Shown here: piece by piece, positions 29,743 through 39,940 of the stretch
How positions within the stretch are numbered: the stretch's first letter is position 1
Layout of the letters: each line of letters opens with the position of its first letter
Origin: Nocardia pseudobrasiliensis NBRC 108224
GTDB lineage: Bacteria; Actinomycetota; Actinomycetes; Mycobacteriales; Mycobacteriaceae
Direction: 5' to 3'
DNA: 64,000 bases
NCBI RefSeq assembly: GCF_001613105.1
Contig: NZ_BDBS01000018.1
Span: 1-64,000 of the forward strand
Made by a program: the position numbers and the translations under genes
The notes under the pieces: model-generated
The model's input: the letters and a program-made list of their open reading frames with translations, nothing else
Database searches by the model: none
Told to the model about the DNA's origin: nothing

Positions 29743-31209
29743 ATGCCCCGCATCCCCCACCGCGCCAGGGCCGGTCACGTTTTCGCAGCCGCCGCCGCTC
29801 TGCCGCTCGTCCTGTCGTTCGCACTGGCCGGGTCCGCCCTCGCCGAACCCCAGCCACAACCCGCCGATACGATCCAAACGCCCGCCCCCAAACAGCATTT
29901 GGACAAACTCCAAGCCATTGCCAACGCCAACGGTGGCACCCGTGCCGCGGGTACGGCCGGTTACGACGCGTCCCGCGATTACGTGGCCGGTGAACTGCGC
30001 CGCGTGGGTTACGACGTGACCCTGCAGGCGTTCAGTTTCCAGTCCTTCCAGGAACGCACGACGGCGGTGCTGGAACAGGTCTCCGGCGGCCGCGCCACCT
30101 ACAAACCGACTCCGCCGGGCCGCGGCGAACTCGGCGACTTCGCCACCCTGACCTATTCGGGCTCGGGCGAGGCGCGCGCGGCGGTACAGGGCGTCGATCT
30201 GGTCCTGCCGCCCGCGGCGCAGCCGAACACCTCCACCTCCGGCTGCGAGGCCGCGGACTTCGCGAACTTCACCCGCGGCAATATCGCTCTGCTGCAGCGC
30301 GGCGTCTGCACCTTCGCCGACAAGGCCCGAAACGCCCAGGCCGCCGGGGCTTCCGGCGTCATCATCTTCAACGAGGGCCAGCCGGGCCGGACCGCGGCCT
30401 ACACCGAACCGCTCGACGAGACCGGCATCCGGATTCCGGTGGTCGGCGCGAGTTTCGCGGTCGGTCAGGGCCTGGCCGCCTCGGCGGGCTCGGTCGTGCG
30501 GCTGAAGACCGATACCGAGGCCCTGCCCCGCACCACCTACAACGTGATCGCGGAGTCCAAGCAGGGTAATGCGGACAAGGTCGTGATGGCGGGCTCGCAT
30601 CTGGATTCGGTACGCGCCGGGGCCGGCATCAACGACAACGGTTCCGGCAGTGCGGGACTGCTCGATGTCGCACTGCAACTGGCCACCACCCAGCCCAAGA
30701 ACAAACTCCGATTCGCCTGGTGGGGCGCGGAGGAACTCGGCCTGCTCGGCTCGAAGTACTACGTGTCGAACCTGTCCACGGCCAACCGCAATAAGATCGG
30801 GCTCTACCTCAACTTCGACATGATCGGTTCACCGAACTTCGCGTACAAGATCTACGCCGGTAGCGGCGGGCCGTCCGGCTCCGCCGAAATCGAGAAGAAC
30901 TTCGCCCGCTACTTCGACTCCCAGAACATCCCGCACGTGACCACGCCGCTCGATGGTCGCTCCGACTACGGCCCGTTCATGCGAGCCGGAATCCCGGTGG
31001 GCGGCTTGTTCACCGGTGCCGAGGGCATCAAGACCCGCCAGGAACAGCAGATGTTCGGCGGCCAATCCGGCCGCGCCTACGACAGCTGCTACCACAGCGC
31101 CTGCGACACCATCAGCAACATCAACGACAAGGCCCTGACCGTCAACACCGCCGCGATCGCCGACGCGATGCGAACCTACGGCGCCAAGGCCACCTTGCCG
31201 CGCGGGTGA
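29743..31209 (+). CDS. secreted M28 aminopeptidase with PA domain
   Basis: A 488-residue exported zinc aminopeptidase. Signal peptide of about 36 residues ending ALA-E; protease-associated (PA) domain inserted at about 125-255 (GNIALLQRGVCTFADKARNAQAAGA); M28 catalytic part with ligands in AGSHLDSVRAGAGINDNGSG, the WWGAEELGLLGSKYYV double Glu, NFDMIGS and YHSACDTISNI. This layout matches Streptomyces and mycobacterial LpqL-like enzymes. ATG 29743 has AAGGAG upstream. No lipobox, so secreted rather than anchored. Confidence 0.93.
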   Translation: MPRIPHRARAGHVFAAAAALPLVLSFALAGSALAEPQPQPADTIQTPAPKQHLDKLQAIANANGGTRAAGTAGYDASRDYVAGELRRVGYDVTLQAFSFQSFQERTTAVLEQVSGGRATYKPTPPGRGELGDFATLTYSGSGEARAAVQGVDLVLPPAAQPNTSTSGCEAADFANFTRGNIALLQRGVCTFADKARNAQAAGASGVIIFNEGQPGRTAAYTEPLDETGIRIPVVGASFAVGQGLAASAGSVVRLKTDTEALPRTTYNVIAESKQGNADKVVMAGSHLDSVRAGAGINDNGSGSAGLLDVALQLATTQPKNKLRFAWWGAEELGLLGSKYYVSNLSTANRNKIGLYLNFDMIGSPNFAYKIYAGSGGPSGSAEIEKNFARYFDSQNIPHVTTPLDGRSDYGPFMRAGIPVGGLFTGAEGIKTRQEQQMFGGQSGRAYDSCYHSACDTISNINDKALTVNTAAIADAMRTYGAKATLPRG

Positions 31210-31213
31210 CGCC

Positions 31214-32725
31214 TCAGCGACCACCCGTTTTCGTCGACCACAACGGCTCGGCTCCCGCGGCGTAAACGACGACGTTCCCGTCGTTCTGAACCGCCAGGGT
31301 CGAGCCGTTGGGGTTCGTGCCGGTCGCCCAGGCCGGTCTGCCCGCCGAATCGTAGACGACGAAGTTACCGTCTCTCTGCATGATCGCGACCACGCTGCCG
31401 CGGCCGTCGGTAGCACTGGCCCACAGGGGTTTACCCGTCTGGGTGAGCACGAGATTGCCGTCGTTCTGCAATGTGAGGGTGAAGCGGCCGTCGCACGAGG
31501 ACAGCGCTTGGCCGGGGTAGAGGCCCTCGTCGGCGCGCATGACCCCGCAGGCGGCGGGCGCGGTGACGGGGACGCGCAGGATCGGCGGCTCGGAGATGCC
31601 GAGCACATACTGCAGCGTCGCGTTCTGGAACTCGGGCTGTAGGGTGCTCGCGGCCGTCGACTGAACCTGGAAACCGCCCGGGGCCGACTGTATTCCGTTG
31701 CAGCCCAAACCCGCCGCGCCCACATGTCGCGCCTGGTCGAGATTGTCGGTCACGGTCCAATTCGTCACACCGTTGACGGCGTAGCCGTAGCCGAAGTTCA
31801 AGCCCCGCAGCGTATTACCGGTCACAGTGGCCCCGTGGTTGGCGGCGGTCGAGCAGGTCCAGACCGCGGGACCCATCGCGATACCGACCTTGATGAAATG
31901 ACTCCGGCCATCGATCACGTTGTTCTTCACCACGGTTCCGGTGTAATTGCCGCCGACCGGGGCGAAGTCGACCATATTGATGCCGCCCAGCAATGGGCGG
32001 GAGACGGCGACGATGGTGTTGTTCTGAATCGTGGAGCCCGGGGCCCCGAATACGACGATCGCGCCGTCGGTGGCGTCGGTCACGGTATTGCCCTGCACGA
32101 GGCTCGATCCGCAGGCCAACGAGATCCCGTCGGCCCAGGTCCCGTCGTCCTGCCCCGACGGTCCGATCTGGTTGTCGACAATGGTCGCCCGCTGACACTG
32201 CGGCACGTTATCGGTCACCGCGCCCTCGAAGATATGCAGTGCCGACCAGCTTCGGGGCTCGCGCGCGACGATCTCGCGCACGGTCTGATCCGTACCGGCC
32301 CCGCCCATCACGATGAGGGCCTCGCCCTTCGAACTGCCGAGGGCGGGCCGATTCCCGTCGACCTGCACATTGCGCAGCACCACACCGCTCTGCCCGCCGC
32401 CATTGACCGCCGTCGTCTGATCGCCGCCGCGCACGAGCAGTACGGCGCGGGTCCGATCGGTCGGATAGCCCTGTGTCGAAATCTCCTGGCCCGGCGCGGT
32501 GAATACGACCGGAGCGGCGAGTTCGAACACCGCATCCGGACACAGCACGGCCTTGGCTCCGCTGCCGACCAGCGCCGCATTGATGTCCGCCTCCGTACCC
32601 GAGGCGATACACCCCGTCGCGGCTGTCGTCTCCACCGCGCCGAGCGCGACCACCGCCGTGGTCCCCACGGCCGCACCGGCAATCGCCGCGACCAGCTTTC
32701 GGCGGACCGACCATCTTTTCCGCAA
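31214..32725 (-). CDS. secreted right-handed beta-helix protein with bulb-type lectin domain
   Basis: A 503-residue exported protein. A twin-Arg-containing basic start (RRKLVAAIAGAAVG) and hydrophobic stretch form the signal. Residues about 60-330 form a pectate-lyase-like parallel beta-helix with NNTI, KNNVI and TGNTL turns. Residues about 385-503 are a B-lectin domain with three mannose-binding-type motifs QNDGNLVLT, QRDGNFVVY and QNDGNVVVY. The likely start is TTG 32725, five bases after GGAGG; no ATG or GTG fits. Probably binds or cleaves a polysaccharide; no catalytic site identified. Confidence 0.8.
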   Translation of the reverse strand: MRKRWSVRRKLVAAIAGAAVGTTAVVALGAVETTAATGCIASGTEADINAALVGSGAKAVLCPDAVFELAAPVVFTAPGQEISTQGYPTDRTRAVLLVRGGDQTTAVNGGGQSGVVLRNVQVDGNRPALGSSKGEALIVMGGAGTDQTVREIVAREPRSWSALHIFEGAVTDNVPQCQRATIVDNQIGPSGQDDGTWADGISLACGSSLVQGNTVTDATDGAIVVFGAPGSTIQNNTIVAVSRPLLGGINMVDFAPVGGNYTGTVVKNNVIDGRSHFIKVGIAMGPAVWTCSTAANHGATVTGNTLRGLNFGYGYAVNGVTNWTVTDNLDQARHVGAAGLGCNGIQSAPGGFQVQSTAASTLQPEFQNATLQYVLGISEPPILRVPVTAPAACGVMRADEGLYPGQALSSCDGRFTLTLQNDGNLVLTQTGKPLWASATDGRGSVVAIMQRDGNFVVYDSAGRPAWATGTNPNGSTLAVQNDGNVVVYAAGAEPLWSTKTGGR

Positions 32726-32775
32726 AACTACCTCCAGAAAGGGGAATTGGAATCGCACACCCGCACGCAAACGAG

Positions 32776-32807
32776 CGAAGCCCCGATCCGTACGGATCGG
32801 GGCTTCG
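32776..32807 (-). terminator. 32-base perfect palindrome between two minus-strand genes
   Basis: Fifteen bases on each side (CGAAGCCCCGATCCG at 32776-32790 and its exact complement at 32793-32807) around TA. It lies downstream of the gene ending at 32925 and about 50 bases before the beta-helix start. Strong hairpin with only a short T-poor run after it; most likely a terminator for the upstream gene, but an operator or leader hairpin of the beta-helix gene is possible. Confidence 0.65.
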
Positions 32808-32924
32808 TGGAAGTTGTTGCGGAAGAAGGGATTCCCGTGAACTCGGGATGAGCGCACACCTATGGCGCTGCGCCTACTATCACCCAAGCCCCCGGGACTG
32901 TCAACATCATGTGCGCTGGTCCGC

Positions 32925-33653
32925 TCACCACGATCGCCGCGCGACCCGCGCGGGCTGGCGCAGCCGTACCTCCGCTCGGAACGCCGCCACCGCCCTCGCC
33001 AGATCGCCGGTGACTCGGTAGAGCTCCTCGAACCGATCCACCAGCCGCAGCGTCTGCTCCGCCGCCTCGACCGGCGAATCCGCTGTGCCGTAGGCGATTT
33101 GACCGCCGTGGCTCGGGCTGTACACGCCCCATTTGATCGGCTCCCGCTCGCCGCCGGGCCAGAAGAAGCTGGCGACGATATCGGGCGCGAAAACCTTGCT
33201 CTCGCCGGGGGAGCGCAGGGGGCGGCGGTAGTGCGCCTCGGGTCGGGGGCCGCCGATGCCGCGCGCTTCCCAGCCGAGGGGGAGGCCGAGATGATCGGCG
33301 TGTTCGCGAGGTGAGGCGGGGCGCGGTTTGGCCAGGGGCCAGCCGGTGGGATCGGTCGGGTCGCTCCAGCGGATCCAGCGGATGCGCTCGCCTTCGACAC
33401 CTTGCATATTCAGGACCTGACCGGTTTGGAACAGCACCCGCTCACCGCGCCCGTCGCGACGCCGGGTCACCTCGATCTCGGCCCGGTCCGGAAACCGCTG
33501 CCTTCGGTTCTGCCGCCGCACCTCGGCCTGACACCACTCACGCGCCCGTTCCAGGACGTTCGCGAGCTCCGCCTCATCGGAAATCTCGAAGGCGGTCGAC
33601 AGGGTCCCGGGCGCGATGGCGACCGAGGCATCGATCACGATCCTGACCGTCAT
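32925..33653 (-). CDS. hypothetical protein, unrecognised
   Basis: A 242-residue protein without signal or membrane helix. N-terminus VRIVIDASVAIAPGTLS, a charged helical region with QNRRQRFPDR, and a C-terminal helix VEAAEQTLRLVDRFEELYRVTGDLARAV. Many Arg and Trp residues. No family recognised. ATG 33653 is chosen; an adjacent GTG at 33656 is also possible. Sits between the beta-helix gene and an M3 peptidase, all on the minus strand. Confidence 0.6.
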   Translation of the reverse strand: MTVRIVIDASVAIAPGTLSTAFEISDEAELANVLERAREWCQAEVRRQNRRQRFPDRAEIEVTRRRDGRGERVLFQTGQVLNMQGVEGERIRWIRWSDPTDPTGWPLAKPRPASPREHADHLGLPLGWEARGIGGPRPEAHYRRPLRSPGESKVFAPDIVASFFWPGGEREPIKWGVYSPSHGGQIAYGTADSPVEAAEQTLRLVDRFEELYRVTGDLARAVAAFRAEVRLRQPARVARRSW

Positions 33654-33713
33654 CACTCCATACTGACGACCGCGCCCTGCCCGATTTTCAGCAGCCCCCG
33701 GGGACGAGCGGCG

Positions 33714-35642
33714 TTATGGGGCGTCCGTCACCGGTGCCCGATCCAGCCAGGCGGCGAACGCGTCGAACGCGAATGGGCGACCGAGGAACTCGGCGACCAG
33801 ATCCGCCGCGTCGCGCGATCCACCCGCGGCGAGGATTCGATCGCGATACCGACGCGCCACCACGGGATCGAACAGATCGTCGGCGTCGAAGGCCGAGAAC
33901 AGATCCTTCGCGATGACCAGACTCCACAGGTAGGTGTAGTACGCGGAGGTGTAGCCGGTGAGATGCCCGAACGCGGTCTGGAAATGCGTCCCCGGCAACG
34001 GCGCGATCAGCCCGTAGCGGCTCATAGCGTCGAACACCGTCGCGGTGTGATCGGTGGGCCGCTCACTGTGCAGCAGATACGACACCGCGGTGTAGGCGAC
34101 CTGGGTCCGAATCGAGATTCCCTTCCCGAAATCCTTCGCCGCCCGCATCCGCTCCACCAGCTCGGCCGGGATGGCCGCCCCGGACGCGTCGACGGCGAAC
34201 GTCCCCAGAATCGAAGCGTCCCAAGCCCATTCCTCGAGCATCTGCGACGGCGCCTCGACGAAATCCCATTCGGTGGCAACCCCGGAGAACCGCGCCCAGC
34301 GCTGCCGCCCGCCGAGCACATGATGAATCAGATGCCCGAACTCGTGGAACAACGTGACGACCTCGTGGTGTTCCATCAACCCCCGCGAGAAGTTGCAGAT
34401 CAGCACGCCCTCGGGCAGCAGCCGATCGCTGATCCCGCCGACGAGATCGAACTGCGCGGCATGCTTGTATTTGCCCTCGCGCGGATGCAGGTCGAGATAG
34501 ATCCGACCGCACCGCACACCGTCGGCGTAGACGTCGTAGGCGGTGACCTCCGCATGCCAGCTCGGCACATCGACCGGTCGATACTCCAGCCCGAACAGCC
34601 GCCCGGTGACCTCGAGCAAACCGGCTCGCACCCGGGCGAAATCGAAGTACCGGCGCACCTCCCGCGCATCCACGTCGTACTGTTCGCGCCGGATCAGCTC
34701 GGTGTAGTAACCGACCTCGGAACGGTCGATCGCGGCGGCCCCGGGCTCGTCCGCCCGTCGCCGCGCGAGCAGCGCGTCCAGGTCACGCCGGGCGGCGGCG
34801 TCGGCGGCGGTGGAGATCCGCTCGATGAATTCGGCAATGGCCCCGCCGGTACCGATCATCTTGACCTCCGCGTCGTAGTCGGGCCAGCCGGCATAGCCGA
34901 GCAGCCGCGCCTTCTCCTCGCGCAGATCGAGAATCTCGTGCAGGACAACATCATTGGCGGGCCAGCCGCGACTCTCGAAGGCGACCGTGAGATCGCGGCG
35001 AGCCTCACCGTCGCGGGCGTACACCCGAAACGGCTGGTAGTCCGGATAGTCGGTGGTGATCGTGACCAGGCCGTCCTCGGCGGGCGGATGCGCGGCGAGG
35101 AAATCGGTGGGCAGCCCGTCGAGCCGCTCGGGCGCGAGCCTGACCGTGCGGACATCATCGCGAATGGTCCGACCGAATTGCTGTTCGAGCACCACGAGCC
35201 GCTCGGAGATCTCCCGCAGCCGGGCCCGGGTCGGATCGTCGCGATCCACGCCGCTGCGCCGGAAATCGCGCAGCACGTGTTCGCGCATGCGCCGGGCCTG
35301 CTCGTCGAGCCCGGCCGGATCGGTGGCCGCGACCACGTCGTAGAGCGCCCGATCGAGATCGCGATCGGTGCGGACCCGCTCGATCCGCGTCAGCAGTTCC
35401 TCGGCAAGCCCGCGCACCTCGGCCTCGGGATGGACCTCGATCAACAGCAGCGCGGCCGAATCGGCCCCGCGCAGCGCGATATCGGCGTCGTTCCACAACG
35501 CGAGCACCGCCTCGGTATCGCGGGTATCGCCGTCCCCGAGCCGTCGCAGCGTTTCGGTCACCGTGGTCAGTTGACCGAGCACGTACTCGGCGAGCCAATC
35601 GGACCAGCGGGTCGTGGGCAGAGCAAGCGGTTCGGGACTCAT
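33714..35642 (-). CDS. M3-family zinc oligopeptidase
   Basis: A 642-residue cytosolic thimet-type oligopeptidase that trims peptides of about 5-20 residues. The zinc site [13 protein letters not shown] is at about residues 447-459, with the third ligand in the following [20 protein letters not shown] and the C-terminal [22 protein letters not shown] substrate-binding region fit the family. Start ATG 35642 (MSPEPLALP) matches relatives; the longer frame is Arg-rich and unlikely. Divergent from the deazaflavin oxidoreductase gene. Confidence 0.93.
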   Translation of the reverse strand: MSPEPLALPTTRWSDWLAEYVLGQLTTVTETLRRLGDGDTRDTEAVLALWNDADIALRGADSAALLLIEVHPEAEVRGLAEELLTRIERVRTDRDLDRALYDVVAATDPAGLDEQARRMREHVLRDFRRSGVDRDDPTRARLREISERLVVLEQQFGRTIRDDVRTVRLAPERLDGLPTDFLAAHPPAEDGLVTITTDYPDYQPFRVYARDGEARRDLTVAFESRGWPANDVVLHEILDLREEKARLLGYAGWPDYDAEVKMIGTGGAIAEFIERISTAADAAARRDLDALLARRRADEPGAAAIDRSEVGYYTELIRREQYDVDAREVRRYFDFARVRAGLLEVTGRLFGLEYRPVDVPSWHAEVTAYDVYADGVRCGRIYLDLHPREGKYKHAAQFDLVGGISDRLLPEGVLICNFSRGLMEHHEVVTLFHEFGHLIHHVLGGRQRWARFSGVATEWDFVEAPSQMLEEWAWDASILGTFAVDASGAAIPAELVERMRAAKDFGKGISIRTQVAYTAVSYLLHSERPTDHTATVFDAMSRYGLIAPLPGTHFQTAFGHLTGYTSAYYTYLWSLVIAKDLFSAFDADDLFDPVVARRYRDRILAAGGSRDAADLVAEFLGRPFAFDAFAAWLDRAPVTDAP

Positions 35643-35710
35643 TCGTCGACAGTAACCGCCGTCGCGACCGCCCGGGAATGAGCAAAGCCGGAGCAACGTT
35701 TGCATCGTTC

Positions 35711-36142
35711 ATGGCAACCGAATCCCCAGAACTGAGCCCCGAAGGTTGGGTGCAGGACCAGACGAAGAAGATTCTCGAGACCGGGACCACCGAGGGGATC
35801 GAGGTCCTCGGCAAGCCGGTCGTGTTGCTCACCCTGCGGGGCGCGAAATCCGGCAAACTGCGCTACACGCCGCTCATGCGGGTGGAGCACGAGGGCAGCT
35901 ATGCGGCGGTGGCGTCCAAGGGCGGCGCTCCCGAGCATCCCACCTGGTACTACAACATCAAGGCGTATCCGGAGTTCCCGCTGCAGGACGGAACCGTGAC
36001 CAAGACCTACGTCGCCCGCGAGGTCGAGGGCGAGGAGCGCGCGAAGTGGTGGGAGCGCGCCGTTGCGGCCTACCCGTCCTATGCCGAGTATCAGCTGAAG
36101 ACCGACCGCCAGATCCCGGTCTTCGTACTCGACCCGAAGTGA
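35711..36142 (+). CDS. deazaflavin (F420)-dependent nitroreductase family protein
   Basis: A 143-residue split-barrel protein of the Ddn/DUF385 group, which uses coenzyme F420 to reduce quinones and some nitro drugs. [28 protein letters not shown] and [20 protein letters not shown] are highly typical. ATG 35711 starts the conserved [18 protein letters not shown]420 use fits a nocardial host. Convergent with the MFS gene downstream. Confidence 0.92.
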   Translation: MATESPELSPEGWVQDQTKKILETGTTEGIEVLGKPVVLLTLRGAKSGKLRYTPLMRVEHEGSYAAVASKGGAPEHPTWYYNIKAYPEFPLQDGTVTKTYVAREVEGEERAKWWERAVAAYPSYAEYQLKTDRQIPVFVLDPK

Positions 36143-36154
36143 GGTCGGGGGCGG

Positions 36155-37591
36155 TCAGCTGGCGTGCTGCGAACTCAACGGCGTCGCAATGCTTTCCAAT
36201 GACCGCCCCTCGGCCCGCACCCCGAGGATCAGCTCCGCGACGCCGCCGACCATCATCACCACCGCGCCGATGACGAACGCCAGCGCGGTCCGCCCGGCAT
36301 CGCCGGTTCCGGTCAGCTCGGCGAAGACCAGCGGTCCCGCGATCCCTCCCGCCGCGGTGCCCACGGCGTAGAAGAACGCGATGGCCATCGCCCTGGTCTC
36401 CATCGGAAAGATCTCGCTCACGGTCAGATACGCCGAACTCGCGCCGCACGAGGCCACGAACAGCACCACGGTCCAGCACGCGGTGAGCGTCACCGCGGTC
36501 AGATCGCCGCGCACCAGCAGTATCGCGGTGAGCAGCAACAGAATTCCCGATCCGAGATACGACCCCGTGATCATGGGTTTGCGTCCCACGGTGTCGAAAT
36601 AGCGACCGAGCGCCAGCGGCCCGAAGAAGCTGCCCAGACACATGACGGCGTAGAAATATCCGGTCCGATCGCTGGGCACATCGAACGACTTCCCCAGAAT
36701 GACAGCGAAATTGAAGGTGACCGCGTTGTAAAGGAACGCCTGCCCCACGAACAACGCCAGCCCCAGCACGCTGCGGCGCGGATACTTCCGCAGCATCACC
36801 GACGCGATCTCGCCGAATCCGGTGGACCGTCGCTGCCGCACCTCGATGGTCTCCTCGACCTGCGGCAATTCCTCCGCGGTCTCGCGCGCGACCCGTCGCT
36901 CCACCCCGTTGACCAATTCCTCGGCGTGGCGTTCCCGCCCGTGGATGAACATCCACCGTGGACTCTCCGGCACATGCCGCCGTACCACCAGCACGAGCAG
37001 TCCGAAGATCACCCCGATCCCGAACATCAACCGCCAGCCGATATTCGGCGCGAACAGATGCGGATTCAACGCGGCCACCGACAGCAGCGCCCCGCCCGCC
37101 GCGCCGAGCCAATAGGTGCCGTTGATGACGATATCGATCCGTCCGCGATATTTGCTCGGAATCAGTTCGTCGATGGCGGAATTGATGGCCGCGTACTCAC
37201 CGCCGATTCCGAGCCCGGTGAGGAACCGGAACATCACGAACCACCACAGCGAGAAGGAGAACGCGGTCATCGCGGTGGCGATCAGATACACCACCAGCGT
37301 GATGATGAACAGCCGCTTACGCCCGTAACGGTCGGTCAGCCAACCGAACAGCAACGCACCGGTGCACGCGCCCGCGACATACATCGCCGCGGCGAACCCC
37401 GACACCTGCGCCGAGGAAATGGCCAGCCCGCTGTCCGGCTCGGACAGTTTCGCCGCGACGCTGCCGACCACGGTGACCTCGAAGCCGTCGACGATCCACA
37501 CCGACCCGAGTCCGACCACGATCATCCAGTGCCAGCGCGCCCACGGCAGCCGATCGAGCCGAGCCGGGATCCGAGTACGCACGGTGGTCAT
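36155..37591 (-). CDS. MFS transporter, metabolite:H+ symporter type
   Basis: A 478-residue, 12-helix major facilitator. LVDRYGRKRLF-like GWLTDRYGRKRLFII after helix 2, the RFLTGLGIGGEYAAINSAIDELIPSKYRGR block after helix 4, and HVPESPRW in the central loop are typical of the sugar/aromatic-acid symporter branch. The large central loop has a charged coiled-coil-like segment (VERRVARETAEELPQVEE). Substrate unknown. Ends 13 bases from the convergent Ddn-like gene. Confidence 0.9.
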   Translation of the reverse strand: MTTVRTRIPARLDRLPWARWHWMIVVGLGSVWIVDGFEVTVVGSVAAKLSEPDSGLAISSAQVSGFAAAMYVAGACTGALLFGWLTDRYGRKRLFIITLVVYLIATAMTAFSFSLWWFVMFRFLTGLGIGGEYAAINSAIDELIPSKYRGRIDIVINGTYWLGAAGGALLSVAALNPHLFAPNIGWRLMFGIGVIFGLLVLVVRRHVPESPRWMFIHGRERHAEELVNGVERRVARETAEELPQVEETIEVRQRRSTGFGEIASVMLRKYPRRSVLGLALFVGQAFLYNAVTFNFAVILGKSFDVPSDRTGYFYAVMCLGSFFGPLALGRYFDTVGRKPMITGSYLGSGILLLLTAILLVRGDLTAVTLTACWTVVLFVASCGASSAYLTVSEIFPMETRAMAIAFFYAVGTAAGGIAGPLVFAELTGTGDAGRTALAFVIGAVVMMVGGVAELILGVRAEGRSLESIATPLSSQHAS

Positions 37592-37687
37592 GACGCGGTT
37601 CTAGCCGTTCCGGCGCGCCGGAAACCTCGTTCGGATAGGCAACAATCACCGATGCGATCGGTACCGACCAGTTGCCAGGCTGGGAAC

Positions 37688-38131
37688 ATGCCTGGTTATC
37701 GAGTACATGCGACAACGACGGCCCCCGTGGGCACGGTATGGCGATTGCTGATCGACGGGCGCAGCTGGCCCCGATGGGCGTCCGGCCTCGACGAATTGGT
37801 CGAGGAACAATCGAGCGGACTGGATCCGCACGGCCGCGACGGTGTCGGGGCCGTGCGCGCGTTCCGATCGGGCCGCGTGGTCACCGGCGAGCGATTGACG
37901 GAATTGGTGGCGGGCCGCCGAATGGTCTACGAGGACGCCTTCAATTTCGCTCTGAAGGACTATCGGGCCGTCATCGAATTGAAGTCGACCATCGCCGACG
38001 GCACCGCCATCGACTGGCACGGCCGCTGGCGCATGCGACCGGGTGTCGGCTGGATTATGCCCTTGGTCCTGCCCCGGGTGATGCAGCGCATGGCCGACGA
38101 CCTGGCCGCCTATGCGGCCCAACCGAATTGA
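37688..38131 (+). CDS. SRPBCC family protein
   Basis: A 147-residue START-like protein (YRVHATTTAPVGTVWRLLIDG, WPRWASGLDELVEE, VAGRRMVYEDAF, DWHGRWRMRPGVGWIMPLVLP). Probably binds a small hydrophobic ligand; polyketide-cyclase-type label only. ATG 37688. Six bases before the stop of the convergent phosphotransferase remnant. No regulator adjacent. Confidence 0.82.
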   Translation: MPGYRVHATTTAPVGTVWRLLIDGRSWPRWASGLDELVEEQSSGLDPHGRDGVGAVRAFRSGRVVTGERLTELVAGRRMVYEDAFNFALKDYRAVIELKSTIADGTAIDWHGRWRMRPGVGWIMPLVLPRVMQRMADDLAAYAAQPN

Positions 38132-38136
38132 GCGCG

Positions 38137-38681
38137 TCAGCCGCGCAGGATATCTCCGACCGGCGGCATCGTCTGCCAACGGTCCAGGGCCGGTCGCAGC
38201 GCCTCGGCGAGTATCGGCAGCCGGGGTACGAGGGCCAGACAGGCGACCGTCCGGCACATGCCCACGGCATCGACGAAACGCAGGACACGTTCGTCCAATT
38301 CGCGCCCGCCGCATCGCCGTGCGGCGGTGTTGTAGGCGTCACCGCCGATGGCCCCGAGAAACGCCATATCCCATTCGACCGGTCCCAGATTGACCAATTC
38401 GAAGTCCGAATACAGTGCGCCGCCGATGGTCCGGACGATATTGGCTGCCGGGGAGTCCCCGTGAATCGGCTGAAGCTCGACGTCCGGGAACGCCGCCTCG
38501 AATTCCGCGCGGGAGCGCATCGTCGGGGCCAGTAGGTCCCATTCCTGTTGTGCGCGAGCGAGTTCGGCCGGATCGGTCAGATCCGGGAGAACATATCGTG
38601 CAGCACCGACGGCTCGGTCACGGTCAGGCCGAGGTCACGGCCCGCGGCGACGGCCGCGTCCAGTGCTGTCTTCGTGCGCAT
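38137..38681 (-). pseudogene. aminoglycoside-phosphotransferase-like kinase, internally deleted
   Basis: The N-terminal start at ATG 38681 (TALDAAVAAGRDLGLTV, EPSVLHDMFS) stops at TGA after about 34 residues. The 3' part carries the kinase C-lobe: LQPIHGDSPAANIVRT (catalytic HGD), FELVNLGPVEWDMAFL (metal-binding region). In between, DLTDPAEL and QQEWDLLAP are in different frames. Intact relatives are about 280-310 residues, so roughly 100 residues holding the N-lobe and ATP site are missing. Not functional as a kinase. Confidence 0.75.
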
Positions 38682-38735
38682 TCCGGCGATCCTGCCATAA
38701 CGGACATGGCGGAGCTACCGATCAACTGTGAACCG

Positions 38736-38990
38736 TCACGGCCGATCGTAGTAGTACTTCAGATCCGGGGAGACCAGACTTCCGTCGTCCGGATACGGGT
38801 AGCAGGGACTGTACGCGCCCGAATCCTGCGAGGCCGCCTCGCAGGCGGCCTTACCGGTGGGCTCGCCATTGGCGATGAACGGGCCGACCGAATTCGGGCC
38901 CGGCGCAATGGGATCCGCCGCGGCGACCCCCGCGGCCCCCATTACTGTTCCGGCCGCTATTGCTCCCGCGATCACAAACCTTGTCAGCAC
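38736..38990 (-). CDS. small secreted protein
   Basis: An 84-residue exported protein: signal peptide ending VAAA-D at about residue 25, then a short mature part with two Cys (KAACEAAS, YSPCYPYPDD) and a C-terminal KYYYDRP. Similar small Pro/Tyr-rich exported proteins are common in mycobacteria and nocardiae; function unknown. Start ATG 38990. Confidence 0.7.
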   Translation of the reverse strand: MLTRFVIAGAIAAGTVMGAAGVAAADPIAPGPNSVGPFIANGEPTGKAACEAASQDSGAYSPCYPYPDDGSLVSPDLKYYYDRP

Positions 38991-39061
38991 CGTATTCTCC
39001 GATCACATTGTCGGCTGATCCGTGCCGAGTGAAGCAGGGCCAGCTGTCGATCAGCTGTGAA

Positions 39062-39940
39062 TCACCGTCGGACCAGCTGTACATTCCGATCGAAATGCGT
39101 CAGTTTCTCGGGATTGCGCAGCGCGTAGACGCCGGAGATGAGTCCGTCGTCGATCCGTAGCGTCATCACCGTGTCGAGTTCGCCGTCCAGCCGCAGCAGC
39201 AGTGCCGGGTGACCATTGACATCCGCGAGTTCCATGGTGGTGGCCGCGATCCGAGCACTCGAGGCGACCAGCATGCGAGCCACCCGATCGATACCGGCGA
39301 CCGGCCGCGGCACCGCCTGTTTGATGCCGCCGCCGTCGCCGAGCAGTACGACATCGGGCGCGAGAATATCGAGCAGCTGCCGCATATCGCCGGTCGCGAC
39401 GGCCCGCTGGAATGCCACGAGCGCCGCGCGGGCCTGATCCTGCGACGGCGTCTCGCGCGGTCGCCGCTCGGTCACATGCGCCCGCGCGCGATGGGCGATC
39501 TGCCGCACCGCCGCCGGACTCTTGTCGACCGCCTCGGCGATCTCGTCGTAATCCAGTCCGAATACCTCGCGCAGCACGAATACCGCCCGCTCGGTGGGAT
39601 TCAGCGTTTCCAGGACGAGAAGCATTGCCGTGGAGACATTGTCGGCGAATTCGACATCCTCCGCGACGTCGGGTGTCGTCAGCAGCGGTTCGGGCAGCCA
39701 CGGCCCGACGTAGGACTCCTTGCGCCGGGCGAGCGCGCGCAGGCGGTCGAGCGCCTGCCGGGTGACGATCCGAACCAGATATGCCCGCTGATCCCGGACC
39801 GCGTCGAGATCGACGCCCACCCATCGCAGCCACGTCTCCTGTACGACATCCTCGGCATCGGCGGCCGAGCCGAGCATTTCGTAGGCGACGGTGAACAGCA
39901 GACTGCGATAGGTGACGAAGGCGTCGGTGGCCGAATCCAT
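39062..39940 (-). CDS. ECF sigma factor of group ECF41 (SigJ-like)
   Basis: A 292-residue sigma factor. Sigma region 2 (LLFTVAYEMLGSAADAEDVVQETWLRW, residues about 12-38) and region 4 (LNPTERAVFVLREVFGLDYDEIAEAV) are followed by a fused SnoaL-like C-terminal domain. The ECF41 markers are all present: WLPEPL in the linker, DGGG(I)K in the domain and NPEKL near the end. The fused domain both activates and inhibits the sigma factor, replacing an anti-sigma protein. Start ATG 39940; ATG 39949 possible. Divergent from doxX, its likely target. Confidence 0.93.
   Translation of the reverse strand: MDSATDAFVTYRSLLFTVAYEMLGSAADAEDVVQETWLRWVGVDLDAVRDQRAYLVRIVTRQALDRLRALARRKESYVGPWLPEPLLTTPDVAEDVEFADNVSTAMLLVLETLNPTERAVFVLREVFGLDYDEIAEAVDKSPAAVRQIAHRARAHVTERRPRETPSQDQARAALVAFQRAVATGDMRQLLDILAPDVVLLGDGGGIKQAVPRPVAGIDRVARMLVASSARIAATTMELADVNGHPALLLRLDGELDTVMTLRIDDGLISGVYALRNPEKLTHFDRNVQLVRR

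Noticed and set aside
33402..35681. A 759-codon open frame opposite the M3 peptidase gene
   Set aside because: The other strand carries the full peptidase with HEFGH site; this frame is His/Arg/Gly rich and without domains.
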